Shown in pieces: positions 9,092 to 17,285 of a stretch of 64,000 nucleotides of DNA. Both the position numbers and the translations under genes were made by a program. Below the pieces are notes generated by a model, which made no database searches, was not told the DNA's origin, and saw only the letters and a program-made list of their open reading frames with translations. Numbering within the stretch: position 1 is the stretch's first letter; every line of letters begins with the position of its first letter. This stretch comes from an uncultured Cellulosilyticum sp. (GTDB taxonomy: Bacteria; Bacillota; Clostridia; Lachnospirales; Cellulosilyticaceae): positions 105,029 through 169,028 of the forward strand of contig CAKVCL010000003.1 in the NCBI GenBank assembly GCA_934725855.1, given 5' to 3'.

Positions 9092-9911
9092 TCCTCTCTA
9101 ATATTTAAAACACCTGCTAACATTTCAGCAAAAGGTTCAAGTGAATTTTGAGCAGATTCCATAGTATCCATATTATTTCCTATATCTACAATTAAAGATT
9201 TAGGTAACATATATGAGCTATATCTATAACTTAATAAATTAATTTTATTAACCAAATTAGGATACAGCGTATCTCCTAGTATCTTAGTTTGAATACTTAA
9301 ACTAAGGTTATCATAAATATACGGATTAGGATATTCTTTTAAACTTCCAATAGTACCTATTTCACTATCAATGCACAATCCATTATTGATATTGATTTTA
9401 GCCATCATTTCATTATGTATAGTAATAGCTGTGGGTTTTATCCCTCCATCCCTATGCATATCAATAATAACTTCAATAGATGGATTTTTTTCAGAACCTG
9501 CTTAACTTCTACCTCTAAACTTCCCTTCAAATCACTATCACTTTGTAAATGAAATACCTTAACATCATATTTTTCTTCTAGAATTTCTTTTAACCTAGTG
9601 CCTACTTGCACTATGCTACCTTGCTTTCCTTCTACATTCATTGCATATTGTTCTTTAGGATGTGAATGAATAATAAGAATCTTAGGTGCACTCCCTTTAT
9701 TAGTTCCTATAGATAAATCTTGCATTAATAAATCATTAGTATTAATTTCCTCTTCAATATTAATATTTTCATTTTTACTTTTTATTCTAATACTATTAAA
9801 AATGTCTTCGGCTGATATTGTCACACTCTTAGTGTTACTATTTGTAGCACCATAGATAATGGTTGTACTTAATATAACAAATACTAAACTCATTATAAAC
9901 AAACGTTTCAT
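9064..9911 (-). pseudogene. SpoIIP-like sporulation amidase/lytic protein, frameshifted
   Basis: The first frame (9911 to 9438) starts with a signal peptide (MKRLFIMSLVFVILSTTII) and contains ILIIHSHPKEQY, matching the SpoIIP motif IYHTHTSE. At an A7 run (9485-9491) the frame must shift by one base to continue as KKNPSIEVIIDMHRDGG, the conserved second SpoIIP motif. The last frame runs to a stop at 9064 and ends in a tail that overlaps histidine kinase sequence. SpoIIP, with SpoIID and SpoIIM, degrades septal peptidoglycan during engulfment. This copy has no SpoIID/SpoIIM neighbours and looks like a decayed paralogue. A homopolymer sequencing error could explain the first frameshift, but not the fused tail. 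Confidence 0.8.
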
Positions 9912-10029
9912 TTTTCTTTCCTCCTACAATCATATTTACTATATTGATATGTTGTAACTCGTACTAATATGCAAAGTTTGTCTATCATCTTTTAGCCCTA
10001 TTACTGTTTTCCCTGCCTTAAAAACGCCC

Positions 10030-10509
10030 TTATTTGTGGTATGGTTCGTTGTTATTAATCCTAAACCCTCTATAAATTTGCTCTAATAACATAACTCTAA
10101 ACAATTGGTGAGGAAAGGTCATTTTTGAAAAGCATAATTTATAATTTGCTCTTTGGCGAACGGCATCTGATAAACCTAGTGAACCTCCAATAACAAATAC
10201 TAAGTGGCTATTACCTTTTACTCCACAGTCTGCCATAAAGTTTGCTAGTTCTTCTGATGAAAGCATTTTTCCATTTAAATCTAAGGCTACCACGTAAGCA
10301 CTATCACTAATTTTAGATAAAATCTTGTCGCCTTCTTTCTCTTTGATTTGTAATTCTTCCTTTTCAGAGGCATTATCTGGTGTTTTTTCATCAGGTAATT
10401 CTGTAATACTGAGCTTGCAGTAACGGCTTAATCTTTTACTATATTCATCAATGGCTTGAACCAAGTATTTCTCTTTTAACTTGCCTACGCATATAATTTC
10501 TATCTTCAT
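10030..10509 (-). CDS. rlmH: 23S rRNA (pseudouridine1915-N3)-methyltransferase RlmH
   Basis: Protein of 159 residues, the usual RlmH length. It begins MKIEIICVGKLKEKYL, carries the SAM-binding trefoil-knot sequence LVFVIGGSLGLSD and ends in RINNNEPYHK, the conserved C-terminus. RlmH is a SPOUT-class enzyme that methylates pseudouridine 1915 in helix 69 of 23S rRNA in assembled 70S ribosomes. It is a conserved housekeeping gene and stands intact between decayed neighbours, which suggests selection has preserved only this gene in the 8.6-11.4 kb interval. Confidence 0.96.
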   Translation of the reverse strand: MKIEIICVGKLKEKYLVQAIDEYSKRLSRYCKLSITELPDEKTPDNASEKEELQIKEKEGDKILSKISDSAYVVALDLNGKMLSSEELANFMADCGVKGNSHLVFVIGGSLGLSDAVRQRANYKLCFSKMTFPHQLFRVMLLEQIYRGFRINNNEPYHK

Positions 10510-10578
10510 GTCTATCTCCTCATGCCTTTTATAACTTTCAGTCTAGTATATCATATTGCTTCATATGTTATCATTTCT

Positions 10579-11436
10579 CTATTCAAATTCTTTTTCATGC
10601 TCTTTAAAGAACTCATAATAAATTCTTACATTAGATAACTGAGTCCATTTTTTTATATCCACTGGATTTTGATCCATATCATAAATTTTTGCCCCATTCA
10701 TCGCCAAAATAAATGGTGAGTGGGTAGCAATAATAAACTGACAGCCAAAGAATCTCGCACTATCCTCTATGAATTTTTAAAGTTCTTGTTGTCTTTCTGG
10801 TGATAAACTGTTTTCTGGTTCATCCAAAAGATATAGCCCATCTTCTTTTATTTTATCTACAAAATACTTAAATGCATTCTCTCCATTGGAATGCTCCCTC
10901 ACATTATCCATTAAATTATTTCTAATATATTGAGATTGCGTTTTGCTTCTTGCCATATTAACTTTCTTAAGCTCTTCATAATCATCTAACGATTTCATCT
11001 GAAACTTTGAATACCTTGCATTTAAACATTCTTCAAAGAGCTCCTCTCTCTTCTGATGAATGCCATCATTAATCGTTCTTACATTAAGCATAAAATCAAA
11101 GACATCATCACTGGTAATTACCCTGCTATCAGATGTAATAGGTGTTTCGATTTCATAAGTACACCTATCTGTATATTCTTCAAAGAAATTGGTTCGATTA
11201 AAAAGCGTATCTCGCTTCAATTGTAACTTTTCAGCAATCACATTAAGGGCAGTTGTTTTTCCTGAGCCATTGCCACCATATAGAATGGTTATAGGTTCAA
11301 ATTCAAATACTTCTGCCCTATGTGCAGATAACACTTGAAAAGGATAAAAGGAATCATAACAAGTTTTCCTTTGTTTCATCAAAAAATCATATTCTTCTTC
11401 AATGCTTGGAAATGTAAAGCGTGATAGATAAATCAT
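10579..11436 (-). pseudogene. AAA (ABC-like) ATPase with in-frame stop
   Basis: The frame starts at 11436 and shows a Walker A (ILYGGNGSGKTTALN) and a signature/Walker B segment (GLYLLDEPENSLSPERQQEL). A TAA at 10777-10779 then interrupts it. The same frame continues without any shift for 65 more codons through FIIATHSPFILAMNG, the H-loop, to a TAG at 10579. The gene is therefore split by one nonsense codon that removes the H-loop. Intact relatives (COG3910-like predicted ATPases) are soluble, ABC-like proteins of unclear function. It is either a recent pseudogene, a sequencing error or, less likely, a stop that is read through. Confidence 0.82.
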
Positions 11437-11563
11437 ATCCTATACCCCTTCATACAATAAATCAAAATGACTTATATATAAAAATACAGCATATCATAAA
11501 AATATAAGTTCCACTTTAACTTAATTTTTACTTTATATGCTGCATGGTTTCTTTTTTATATAG

Positions 11564-11716
11564 CTATAATTCTTTCTTCTCTGTTCTATTTTCTTGTATC
11601 GTGGTGGAAACTATCACTTCTATTTTCCCTATAAGCCAATAAACAAATCCTATAAGCCCAACTATGAGCATTGCCACTCTACCTCTCATAGATATAGGCT
11701 TTTTATCTGATTTCAC
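11564..11716 (-). CDS. Small single-TM protein, 50 aa, unknown
   Basis: A GTG at 11716 is preceded by TTGGAGGATATAGCAAA, a good ribosome binding site, and opens a 50-codon frame. The product has a basic N-terminus (VKSDKKPISMRGR), one hydrophobic helix (about residues 14-30, VAMLIVGLIGFVYWLIG) and a charged C-terminus, so it is probably a one-span membrane protein. It follows a winged-helix regulator on the same strand. Between them an unstarted 30-odd codon stretch looks coding-like but has no clear initiation site. I do not recognise the family. Confidence 0.55.
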   Translation of the reverse strand: MKSDKKPISMRGRVAMLIVGLIGFVYWLIGKIEVIVSTTIQENRTEKKEL

Positions 11717-11800
11717 TTTGCTATATCCTCCAATAAAATCCGAATCTCATTAGTATCAGTATAAAACTTAATTGGGGAATTCGCAAGTTTTCTATCTATT

Positions 11801-12115
11801 TCACCATTTATCAGCTTCTATTTGACAGGCTTTTAGAATCTCTCTTATATATAGATTCTTTACACTTAGTGTATAGTAAATCACCTGCTCTCCTTGCTTC
11901 CTTATTAGAACCTCTCCTGTCACTAATTCTTGTATGCACCGATAAACCAATAGTCCTGGAACCTCTTCAAGTTTTACTTTAATCTGATGATAACTCATCC
12001 TCTCGTGCTTTGTCATCAACTGTAGTATTTGCTTTTTCCACTTCTTATGATTTATACGAAATAATTCATTGAAAAATTTGTATATTGTATCATCAAATAT
12101 ACTAATTTCACTCAT
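11801..12115 (-). CDS. Small winged-helix regulator (HxlR-like)
   Basis: Protein of 104 residues. Residues 24-90 read as a winged helix: KKWKKQILQLMTKHERMSY, then a recognition-helix region LEEVPGLLVYRCIQELV, then a beta wing (GEVLIRKQGEQVIYYTL). This is the layout of HxlR-type regulators, although the N-terminal Cys typical of redox-sensing HxlR members is not seen. It lies downstream of the tryptophan-type ABC operon by about 150 bases, with a partly palindromic segment (12204-12228) upstream. Target and signal are unknown. It may form an operon with the 50-residue membrane protein that follows. Confidence 0.6.
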   Translation of the reverse strand: MSEISIFDDTIYKFFNELFRINHKKWKKQILQLMTKHERMSYHQIKVKLEEVPGLLVYRCIQELVTGEVLIRKQGEQVIYYTLSVKNLYIREILKACQIEADKW

Positions 12116-12267
12116 AATATAACCTCACCTTTTTAATTTTCTCTTAAACTAGTTATTAGAGTATAAACTAAAAAGATGAGGTTTATTCATTCCCTTGCTA
12201 TATGTAATACAACATAATAATGTGTTACTTTATATGCTTTAATATTTTAATTCTATTTTTACAACCT

Positions 12268-13065
12268 TTACTTTGTAAGTAACATCCTATCATTGTCTAA
12301 TGTCTTATGACTTTCCTTCTTAAACAACTCTAGAAGTTCTGGTACGGTCATCTGGCTTCTTTCTTCTCCTTTAATATCGAATATAATCTTTCCTGAATCC
12401 ATCATGATGGTACGATTGCCTAAGTCTAGTGAAGATTGCATATTGTGTGTAATCATCATGGTTGTGATTTTATTTTCTTCTACAGTTTCTTTTGTAATTC
12501 GTAATACCTTATCAGCTGTAGCTGGGTCTAGTGCTGCTGTATGTTCATCTAAAAGTAAGAGTTTAGGTGCCACTAATGTGCTCATTAACAACGTAACCGC
12601 TTGTCTTTGTCCACCAGAAAGTAGTCCCATTTTTGTTTTCATTCGGTCTTCTAGTCCAAGGTCTAATTGAGCAAGTCTCTCTCTAAATAAAGCTTTTTCT
12701 TTTTTACTTACTCCGATACTTAATGCCTTATTACTACTTCTCATATAACATAAAGCAAGGTTTTCCTCTATAGTCATGGAAGGAGCTGTTCCTTTTAAAG
12801 GATCTTGAAATAGTCTTCCTATTACTTTTGCTCGTTTATGTTCTTTCATAAAGGTGATATCTGTTCCATCTAACAAGATTTGCCCCTCATCAGATAAGAA
12901 GCATCCACTAATGAGATTAAACAAGGTAGATTTTCCTGCACCGTTTGACCCAATGATGGTTACAAAGTTTCCTTTTTCTAAGTGTAAATTCACATCATCC
13001 ATTGCAATCTTTTGGTTAATAGTCCCAGCATTAAAGGTTTTCTTTAAATTCTTAATGGTTAGCAT
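12268..13065 (-). CDS. trpZ: ABC transporter ATP-binding protein, tryptophan-type uptake system
   Basis: Protein of 265 residues with Walker A (GSNGAGKSTLFN), Q-loop (GRLFQDPLKGTAPSM), signature LLSGGQRQAV, Walker B (LLLLDEHTAALDP) and H-loop (MMITHNM). The Q-loop sequence and DEHTAALDP are characteristic of COG1101, the ATPase paired with COG4120 permeases and COG2984 binding proteins. It overlaps the permease gene by 14 bases. The T-box with a Trp specifier upstream of the first gene makes tryptophan (or a precursor) the likely substrate. It energises uptake on the cytoplasmic face. Confidence 0.85.
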   Translation of the reverse strand: MLTIKNLKKTFNAGTINQKIAMDDVNLHLEKGNFVTIIGSNGAGKSTLFNLISGCFLSDEGQILLDGTDITFMKEHKRAKVIGRLFQDPLKGTAPSMTIEENLALCYMRSSNKALSIGVSKKEKALFRERLAQLDLGLEDRMKTKMGLLSGGQRQAVTLLMSTLVAPKLLLLDEHTAALDPATADKVLRITKETVEENKITTMMITHNMQSSLDLGNRTIMMDSGKIIFDIKGEERSQMTVPELLELFKKESHKTLDNDRMLLTK

Positions 13066-13981
13066 CTACTTTTGTCCTCCTTTGTCTTTGATGTTGATTG
13101 ATTTTACTTGAAATCAGAGATTTAATAACAGGATATGAAATCGCTATGGCTACAATAATAGCAGACACTAGCTTCATACTGGTTGCTGAAATATTATAAC
13201 TTAGAGCGATTGAGATAATCATTCTATAAACAATTGAACCAATAACAGCTGCAACGATATTGGCCTTAATGCCTCTTTGTTTCACAAAAATATCTACTAA
13301 TACTTCACCTATAATTAATGAAGCAATTCCGATAACCACCATACCTGTCCCCATACTAGCATCTGAAAAGGCTTGCTTTTGTGCAACTAAAGCCCCAGAT
13401 GTTGCAACTAAAGCATTGGCTATCGCTAAACCAATAATTTTCATTCGATCCACATTGATAGATGATGAACTCACCATATCTTCGTTATCACCTGTTGCAC
13501 GAATTGATAATCCTAATTTAGTATATAAGAAGATGCCTAGCCCAATACAAGCTATGACTGTCATCACTACACCAATTACCATTCCTGAACGATTGCCACC
13601 TATTGCCTCTTTAGCTAAAGTGAAAATGGTTTCTTCCCCTAATAAAGAAACATTAGATTTATCACCCATAATCATAATATTGATGGAATATAAAGCAGTC
13701 ATCGTTAAGATACCTGCAAGTATTGGATTAACCCTTAATTTTGTTTGCAGAGTAGCCGTTACTACACCTGCTAAAACACCCACTAACGCAGCAGCAAAAA
13801 GTCCTAATATAGGATGCCCCCCTATTGTCACCATTACAGCTGTAGCCGCACCTAAAGTAAAACTTCCATCTACTGTTAAATCAGGTATATCCAATATACG
13901 GTAGGAAATAAATAATCCTAAAGTTAATAATGTATAAAGTAGTCCTAATTCCACGGCAGACACTATAATTGTCATGTTCAT
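13052..13981 (-). CDS. trpY: ABC transporter permease, tryptophan-type uptake system
   Basis: Protein of 309 residues with about eight to nine hydrophobic helices. It contains ISYRILDIPDLTVDGSFTLG, a hallmark of the COG4120 permease family related to branched-chain amino-acid permeases (BPD_transp_2 fold). It lies between the binding-protein and ATPase genes. The 353-base gap after the binding-protein gene contains a 90-base hairpin repeat that may modulate read-through into this gene. Substrate is assigned from the operon's T-box, not from the permease itself. Confidence 0.85.
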   Translation of the reverse strand: MNMTIIVSAVELGLLYTLLTLGLFISYRILDIPDLTVDGSFTLGAATAVMVTIGGHPILGLFAAALVGVLAGVVTATLQTKLRVNPILAGILTMTALYSINIMIMGDKSNVSLLGEETIFTLAKEAIGGNRSGMVIGVVMTVIACIGLGIFLYTKLGLSIRATGDNEDMVSSSSINVDRMKIIGLAIANALVATSGALVAQKQAFSDASMGTGMVVIGIASLIIGEVLVDIFVKQRGIKANIVAAVIGSIVYRMIISIALSYNISATSMKLVSAIIVAIAISYPVIKSLISSKINQHQRQRRTKVDANH

Positions 13982-14149
13982 ATTGCCTTCCTCCTGTAAT
14001 CTTTTATTTTCCTATCCTTTTCATAGGTTATTTCCATTGCCTAAACAAAATGATTCAGATAATATGTTTGTTTTTATCCCTTATATAAGTTTATCATCTT
14101 TATGTATAAAATACCAAATTTTAAAATAACGTTATCGAATGCAACATAA

Positions 14150-14240
14150 GGCTATTGCACCAAATATTGCACCTTATATCTATCCAATGATTACAGTCAT
14201 TTGATATTTATAAGGTGTCGTTCTTTAGTGCAACAGCCCC
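14150..14240. repeat. 90-base near-perfect hairpin (MITE-like), inside the trp-type ABC operon
   Basis: Almost the whole segment folds on itself. The left arm begins GGCTATTGCACCAAA and the right arm, read in reverse complement, begins GGCTGTTGCACTAAA. Both continue with CACCTTATA and meet at ATCCAATGA / TCATTTGAT around a six-base loop. The termini resemble those of the hairpin at 17133-17255. The 353-base gap 13982-14334 holds no other recognisable feature. Confidence 0.7.
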
Positions 14241-14334
14241 ACATACTTTCTATCATTTATCTCTATCTAAGCATTCTCTATGAACTAGTATTCAAATGCC
14301 TTTTTAAGTTTTTCTTTTTAATAATACGCCCCTC

Positions 14335-15399
14335 TTACTCTACAATAGTAGCACCTTCTACGTCTGCTGGTGCTCCGATTGCTGTAGCTGTTGTTTTGTT
14401 AATTACTTTATAGAAATGATCAAGTGTTGCTACTGGAACTTCTGAAACAGGTGTACCATTTAAGATTTGAACCGCCATTTCTGCTGTTTTAACGCCTAAA
14501 TCTTCATAATTAATCCCCACTGTCGCATAACCCCCATCAGCAACCATTGAATCAGCTCCTACATAAATAGGGATACCTGCTGATTTACAAACATCTGATA
14601 ATACTGGCATAGCGGCTGCAATTCCATTATCAATTGGTGTATAAATCGCATCTACTTTACCTGCAAGAATTTCAGATGCTTGTTGAAGCTCTGAACTATT
14701 TGTAATCGTGCTTTCTTCAAATTCAAAACCATAATCTTTAGCTAAAGTTTTAGCTTCTTCAATAACAGATTGTGAATTGACTTCACTTGCAGTATATAAG
14801 AAACCAAATTTTTTAACATCTGGTGTAAGCTCTTTGCAAAGTTCAAACGTTTGATCTACTGGAATGGCATCAGATGTCCCTGTTACATTAGCTGATGGTT
14901 TACTTAAATCCTCTACAAGTTTAGCGCCTACTGGATCTGTTACTGCTGAGAATACCACTGGAATATCACTTGTAGCTGCTGCCATAGCTTGTGCTGCTGG
15001 CGTTGCAATAGCAACGATTAAATCTGCCTTTTCACCTACAAACTTACTAGCGATTGTATTTAAGTTTGATTGATCTGCTTGTGCGTTTTGATAATCAATT
15101 ACAAGATTTTCTCCTTCTTTATACCCTTCATTTTCAAGCTCTTTAATGATACTTTCACGAATGGTATCTAAGCTTGGATGTTCTACATATTGAACAATCG
15201 CTACTGTTTTTGTTTCTCCATTTGCATTAGTTGCTTCTCCATTTTCCGTAGTTGTTTCACTACTTTCTGTGTCTGTTGTTTCTGTCGTTGTATCTTGTGT
15301 ATTATTTGTGCTTGATGTATTGGCAGTTTGACCATTACCACATCCTACACTTAATCCCATTGCCATAACTGTTAATAATAATGCTAATCCCTTTTTCAT
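14335..15399 (-). CDS. trpX: ABC transporter substrate-binding lipoprotein, tryptophan-type (COG2984)
   Basis: Protein of 354 residues. A lipoprotein signal peptide (MKKGLALLLTVMAMGLSVGC) ends in a lipobox with Cys 20, followed by a Thr/Ser/Glu-rich linker (about 25-60). The binding fold begins with TKTVAIVQYVEHPSLDTIR, the conserved opening of COG2984 binding proteins. Further family sequences are IATPAAQAMAA and PVVFSAVTDPVGAKLV. It is the first gene after a T-box leader, and permease and ATPase genes follow on the same strand. The protein would sit on the outer face of the membrane and deliver ligand to the permease. Tryptophan specificity rests on the TGG specifier and on known trpXYZ regulons. 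Confidence 0.88.
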   Translation of the reverse strand: MKKGLALLLTVMAMGLSVGCGNGQTANTSSTNNTQDTTTETTDTESSETTTENGEATNANGETKTVAIVQYVEHPSLDTIRESIIKELENEGYKEGENLVIDYQNAQADQSNLNTIASKFVGEKADLIVAIATPAAQAMAAATSDIPVVFSAVTDPVGAKLVEDLSKPSANVTGTSDAIPVDQTFELCKELTPDVKKFGFLYTASEVNSQSVIEEAKTLAKDYGFEFEESTITNSSELQQASEILAGKVDAIYTPIDNGIAAAMPVLSDVCKSAGIPIYVGADSMVADGGYATVGINYEDLGVKTAEMAVQILNGTPVSEVPVATLDHFYKVINKTTATAIGAPADVEGATIVE

Positions 15400-15506
15400 C
15401 TTTCATTCCTCCATTTTTGAATGTAATTTGTTTTTTATTGTTCTAATTACTTTCCTCTCGCCTCGGAAAGTACCTCATGCAAAGACGTTCTAGGTGGATT
15501 TTTGCA

Positions 15507-15785
15507 AATAAAAAAGCACCTATCCTTATGCCAAGGACAGATGCGTTGCTCTGCGGTACCACCTTGATTAGCTTATCTTAACGGATAAACTCACCTCTAT
15601 AGAATGCCATCACATTCTTGACCTATGATAACGCTGGTCTTGCGGTATTGGATACTAAGAATATCTCTTTTCACCAAACCCTCTGAGGTCCATTTGTCTA
15701 ATTCGCTTTCTGTTAGGATTCCACCCTCCCTAACTCTCTTTGAGTGCGCTATTAGTTTTATCTCCTCTTCAACGGTTTAAACTAA
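15507..15785 (-). ncRNA. T-box leader with TGG (Trp) specifier and terminator
   Basis: The minus strand carries the T-box sequence AGGTGGTACCGC (15553-15564). It is followed by a terminator stem (arms GCATCTGTCCTT / AAGGATAGGTGC) and TTTTTT at 15509-15544. Upstream are a Stem I-like region and the segment GACAAATGGACCTC. There TGG (15690-15692) is followed by ACC, as is usual after T-box specifiers. Uncharged tRNA-Trp would stabilise the antiterminator and switch on the ABC genes. T-box identity is near certain; the TGG assignment is by pattern and was not checked by folding. Confidence 0.9.
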
Positions 15786-15810
15786 TTATTATTTGCTTAA
15801 CTTGTAACAT

Positions 15811-15839
15811 AGTATACGCTTTATTTTTTTATTTGTCAA
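15811..15839 (-). promoter_or_regulatory. Promoter of the T-box / tryptophan-type ABC operon
   Basis: On the minus strand a consensus -35 TTGACA (15834-15839) and -10 TATACT (15811-15816) are separated by exactly 17 bases. They lie just upstream of the T-box leader. Confidence 0.85.
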
Positions 15840-15935
15840 AACTTTTTATTTTATTTTTTACTTTTTTATAGATGCCTGTACCTATGTAGCTAAATTTAAC
15901 TTAGTTTTTTGTTAAAATATGCATCATACTTTTCA

Positions 15936-15964
15936 TTGACATTGTATAAAATATTCATTAGAAT
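15936..15964 (+). promoter_or_regulatory. Promoter of the NiCo riboswitch / CDF transporter
   Basis: TTGACA (15936-15941) and TAGAAT (15959-15964) with a 17-base spacer lie about 38 bases before the riboswitch. This promoter diverges from that of the T-box operon, so both regulated units share a 96-base intergenic control region. Confidence 0.8.
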
Positions 15965-16001
15965 AATAAAAATACTCTTTGCACTGCATATAAATCTACA
16001 G

Positions 16002-16122
16002 TACAAACTGAGCAGGCGATGGTTTTATCCATGTAGCCGGGTCACTTTTTGTGACAGCAGATGAAATTTTTAAGCATCTGTGGGACAGTAGTTTACTATC
16101 TTTGTTCCATAGGTGCTTTTTT
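16002..16122 (+). ncRNA. NiCo (czcD) riboswitch with overlapping terminator
   Basis: The aptamer matches the NiCo consensus: CTGAGCAGGCGATG, CATGTAGCCGGG, CAGCAGATG and CATCTGTGGGACAGT in order. The last strand can instead pair as a terminator (AGCATCTGTGG with CCATAGGTGCT, and GGGACA with TGTTCC) directly before TTTTTT at 16116. Metal binding to the aptamer should therefore free the transcript from termination. The known ligands are Co2+ and Ni2+; Fe2+ has also been proposed. The regulated gene is the CDF exporter that follows. Confidence 0.95.
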
Positions 16123-16200
16123 GTTACCTATTCCGAACAAGGCACCTCTTATATGCCCCATAGGGTAAATCCACAATTTAATTTTATTGGAGGTTATATT

Positions 16201-17112
16201 ATGGAAAACAAACAATCTATGGAAAATAACACTGTGCTTTCCCATCATCAAGCCGCGATGCGTATATCAAAGCTTAGCATTATCATTAATGTCTTACTTT
16301 CACTTTTTAAACTTTTTGCAGGAATATTTGCCCACTCTGGTGCTATGATTTCAGATGCCATTCATTCAGCCTCTGATGTCTTTAGTACTTTTATTGTGAT
16401 GATTGGTGTGACTTTATCTAATAAACAATCTGATAATGAACATCCATATGGTCATGAGCGTTTTGAATGTATTGCTTCTATTATCCTAGCCGCTTTGCTA
16501 TTAGTTACTGGAATAGGTATTGGTAAAACTGGATTAAAAACCATTTTAAGCGGTAACTATGAAACTCTTAAAGCCCCTGGTCTTTTAGCACTGATTGCCG
16601 CTGTTGTTTCTATTATCGTTAAAGAGTGGATGTATCAAATCACACGCTCAACTGCCAAGAAGATTAATTCAGGTGCACTTATGGCAGATGCTTGGCATCA
16701 TCGCTCTGATGCGTTATCTTCTATTGGTGCGTTTATAGGGATTTTAGGCGCTCGAATGGGCATAATGGTGCTTGATTCTGTAGCCAGCGTTGTGATTTGC
16801 ATTTTTATTGCCAAAGCGGCCTATGATGTTTTTATGGATGCAACTAATAAAATGGTTGATAAATCTTGTGATACTGAAATTATTAATCAAATGAAGGAGG
16901 TTATTTCTGCTGAAAGTGGTGTCTTAAAGATTGATGATATCCGAACTCGCTTATTTGGTTCAAAAATTTATGTTGATATCGAGATATCTGCTGATGGAAA
17001 ATTATCACTTAATGAGGCTCATACCATTGCAGAACGTGTACATGATAGCATAGAAGCCAACTTTCCTGATGTTAAACATTGTATGGTTCATGTTAATCCA
17101 ATCACAATATAA
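16201..17112 (+). CDS. Cation diffusion facilitator family metal exporter
   Basis: Protein of 303 residues starting at ATG 16201 after ATTGGAGGTTATATT; longer in-frame starts would lie within the riboswitch. About six TM helices are followed by a cytoplasmic C-domain. CDF markers are SDAIHSASD in the second helix region, HPYGHERFE after it, and ADAWHHRSDALSS in the fifth helix, which together carry the Asp/His metal-binding residues. CDF proteins exchange cytoplasmic divalent metal for protons. The NiCo riboswitch upstream points to cobalt, nickel or possibly iron as the exported metal. It is monocistronic; a long hairpin repeat follows the stop. Confidence 0.94.
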   Translation: MENKQSMENNTVLSHHQAAMRISKLSIIINVLLSLFKLFAGIFAHSGAMISDAIHSASDVFSTFIVMIGVTLSNKQSDNEHPYGHERFECIASIILAALLLVTGIGIGKTGLKTILSGNYETLKAPGLLALIAAVVSIIVKEWMYQITRSTAKKINSGALMADAWHHRSDALSSIGAFIGILGARMGIMVLDSVASVVICIFIAKAAYDVFMDATNKMVDKSCDTEIINQMKEVISAESGVLKIDDIRTRLFGSKIYVDIEISADGKLSLNEAHTIAERVHDSIEANFPDVKHCMVHVNPITI

Positions 17113-17132
17113 TTATTCTATGTAAAAGCAAC

Positions 17133-17255
17133 GTAAGGGACTGTTACATTAAGCCTATCAACTTATAAACATATAATCATTAAGCCAAGTCAATTTAACT
17201 TTGCCTAATAACTTGTATATTTATAAGGTATGCTTTTAGTGTAACAGTCCCTTAC
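17133..17255. repeat. 123-base inverted-repeat element (MITE-like hairpin)
   Basis: The ends are a perfect 16-base inverted repeat (GTAAGGGACTGTTACA). Weaker pairing continues inward, including CTTATAAA-type blocks and TTAAGCCAAG / TTAGGCAAAG. The termini resemble those of the 14150-14240 hairpin (G-C-TGTTnCACTAAA and a CCTTATAAAT block). It lies between two convergent genes, where it could also stop transcription from both sides. Confidence 0.65.
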
Positions 17256-17285
17256 ATTTTATAATAGGGGGATTTCTATCATAAC

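Noticed and set aside
11717..11800. Coding-like stretch (INGEIDRKLANSPIKFY) after the winged-helix gene
   Set aside because: It has no start codon with a ribosome site and a stop lies just before it; could be a frameshifted tail, but unsupported.
12204..12228. Partial palindrome GTAATAC...GTGTTAC as an operator of the winged-helix regulator
   Set aside because: Arms are imperfect and AT-rich, and no matching promoter could be placed; not listed as a feature.
13260..13904. Long plus-strand open frame opposite the ABC permease
   Set aside because: It mirrors the permease gene, lacks a ribosome site and has no protein family resemblance.
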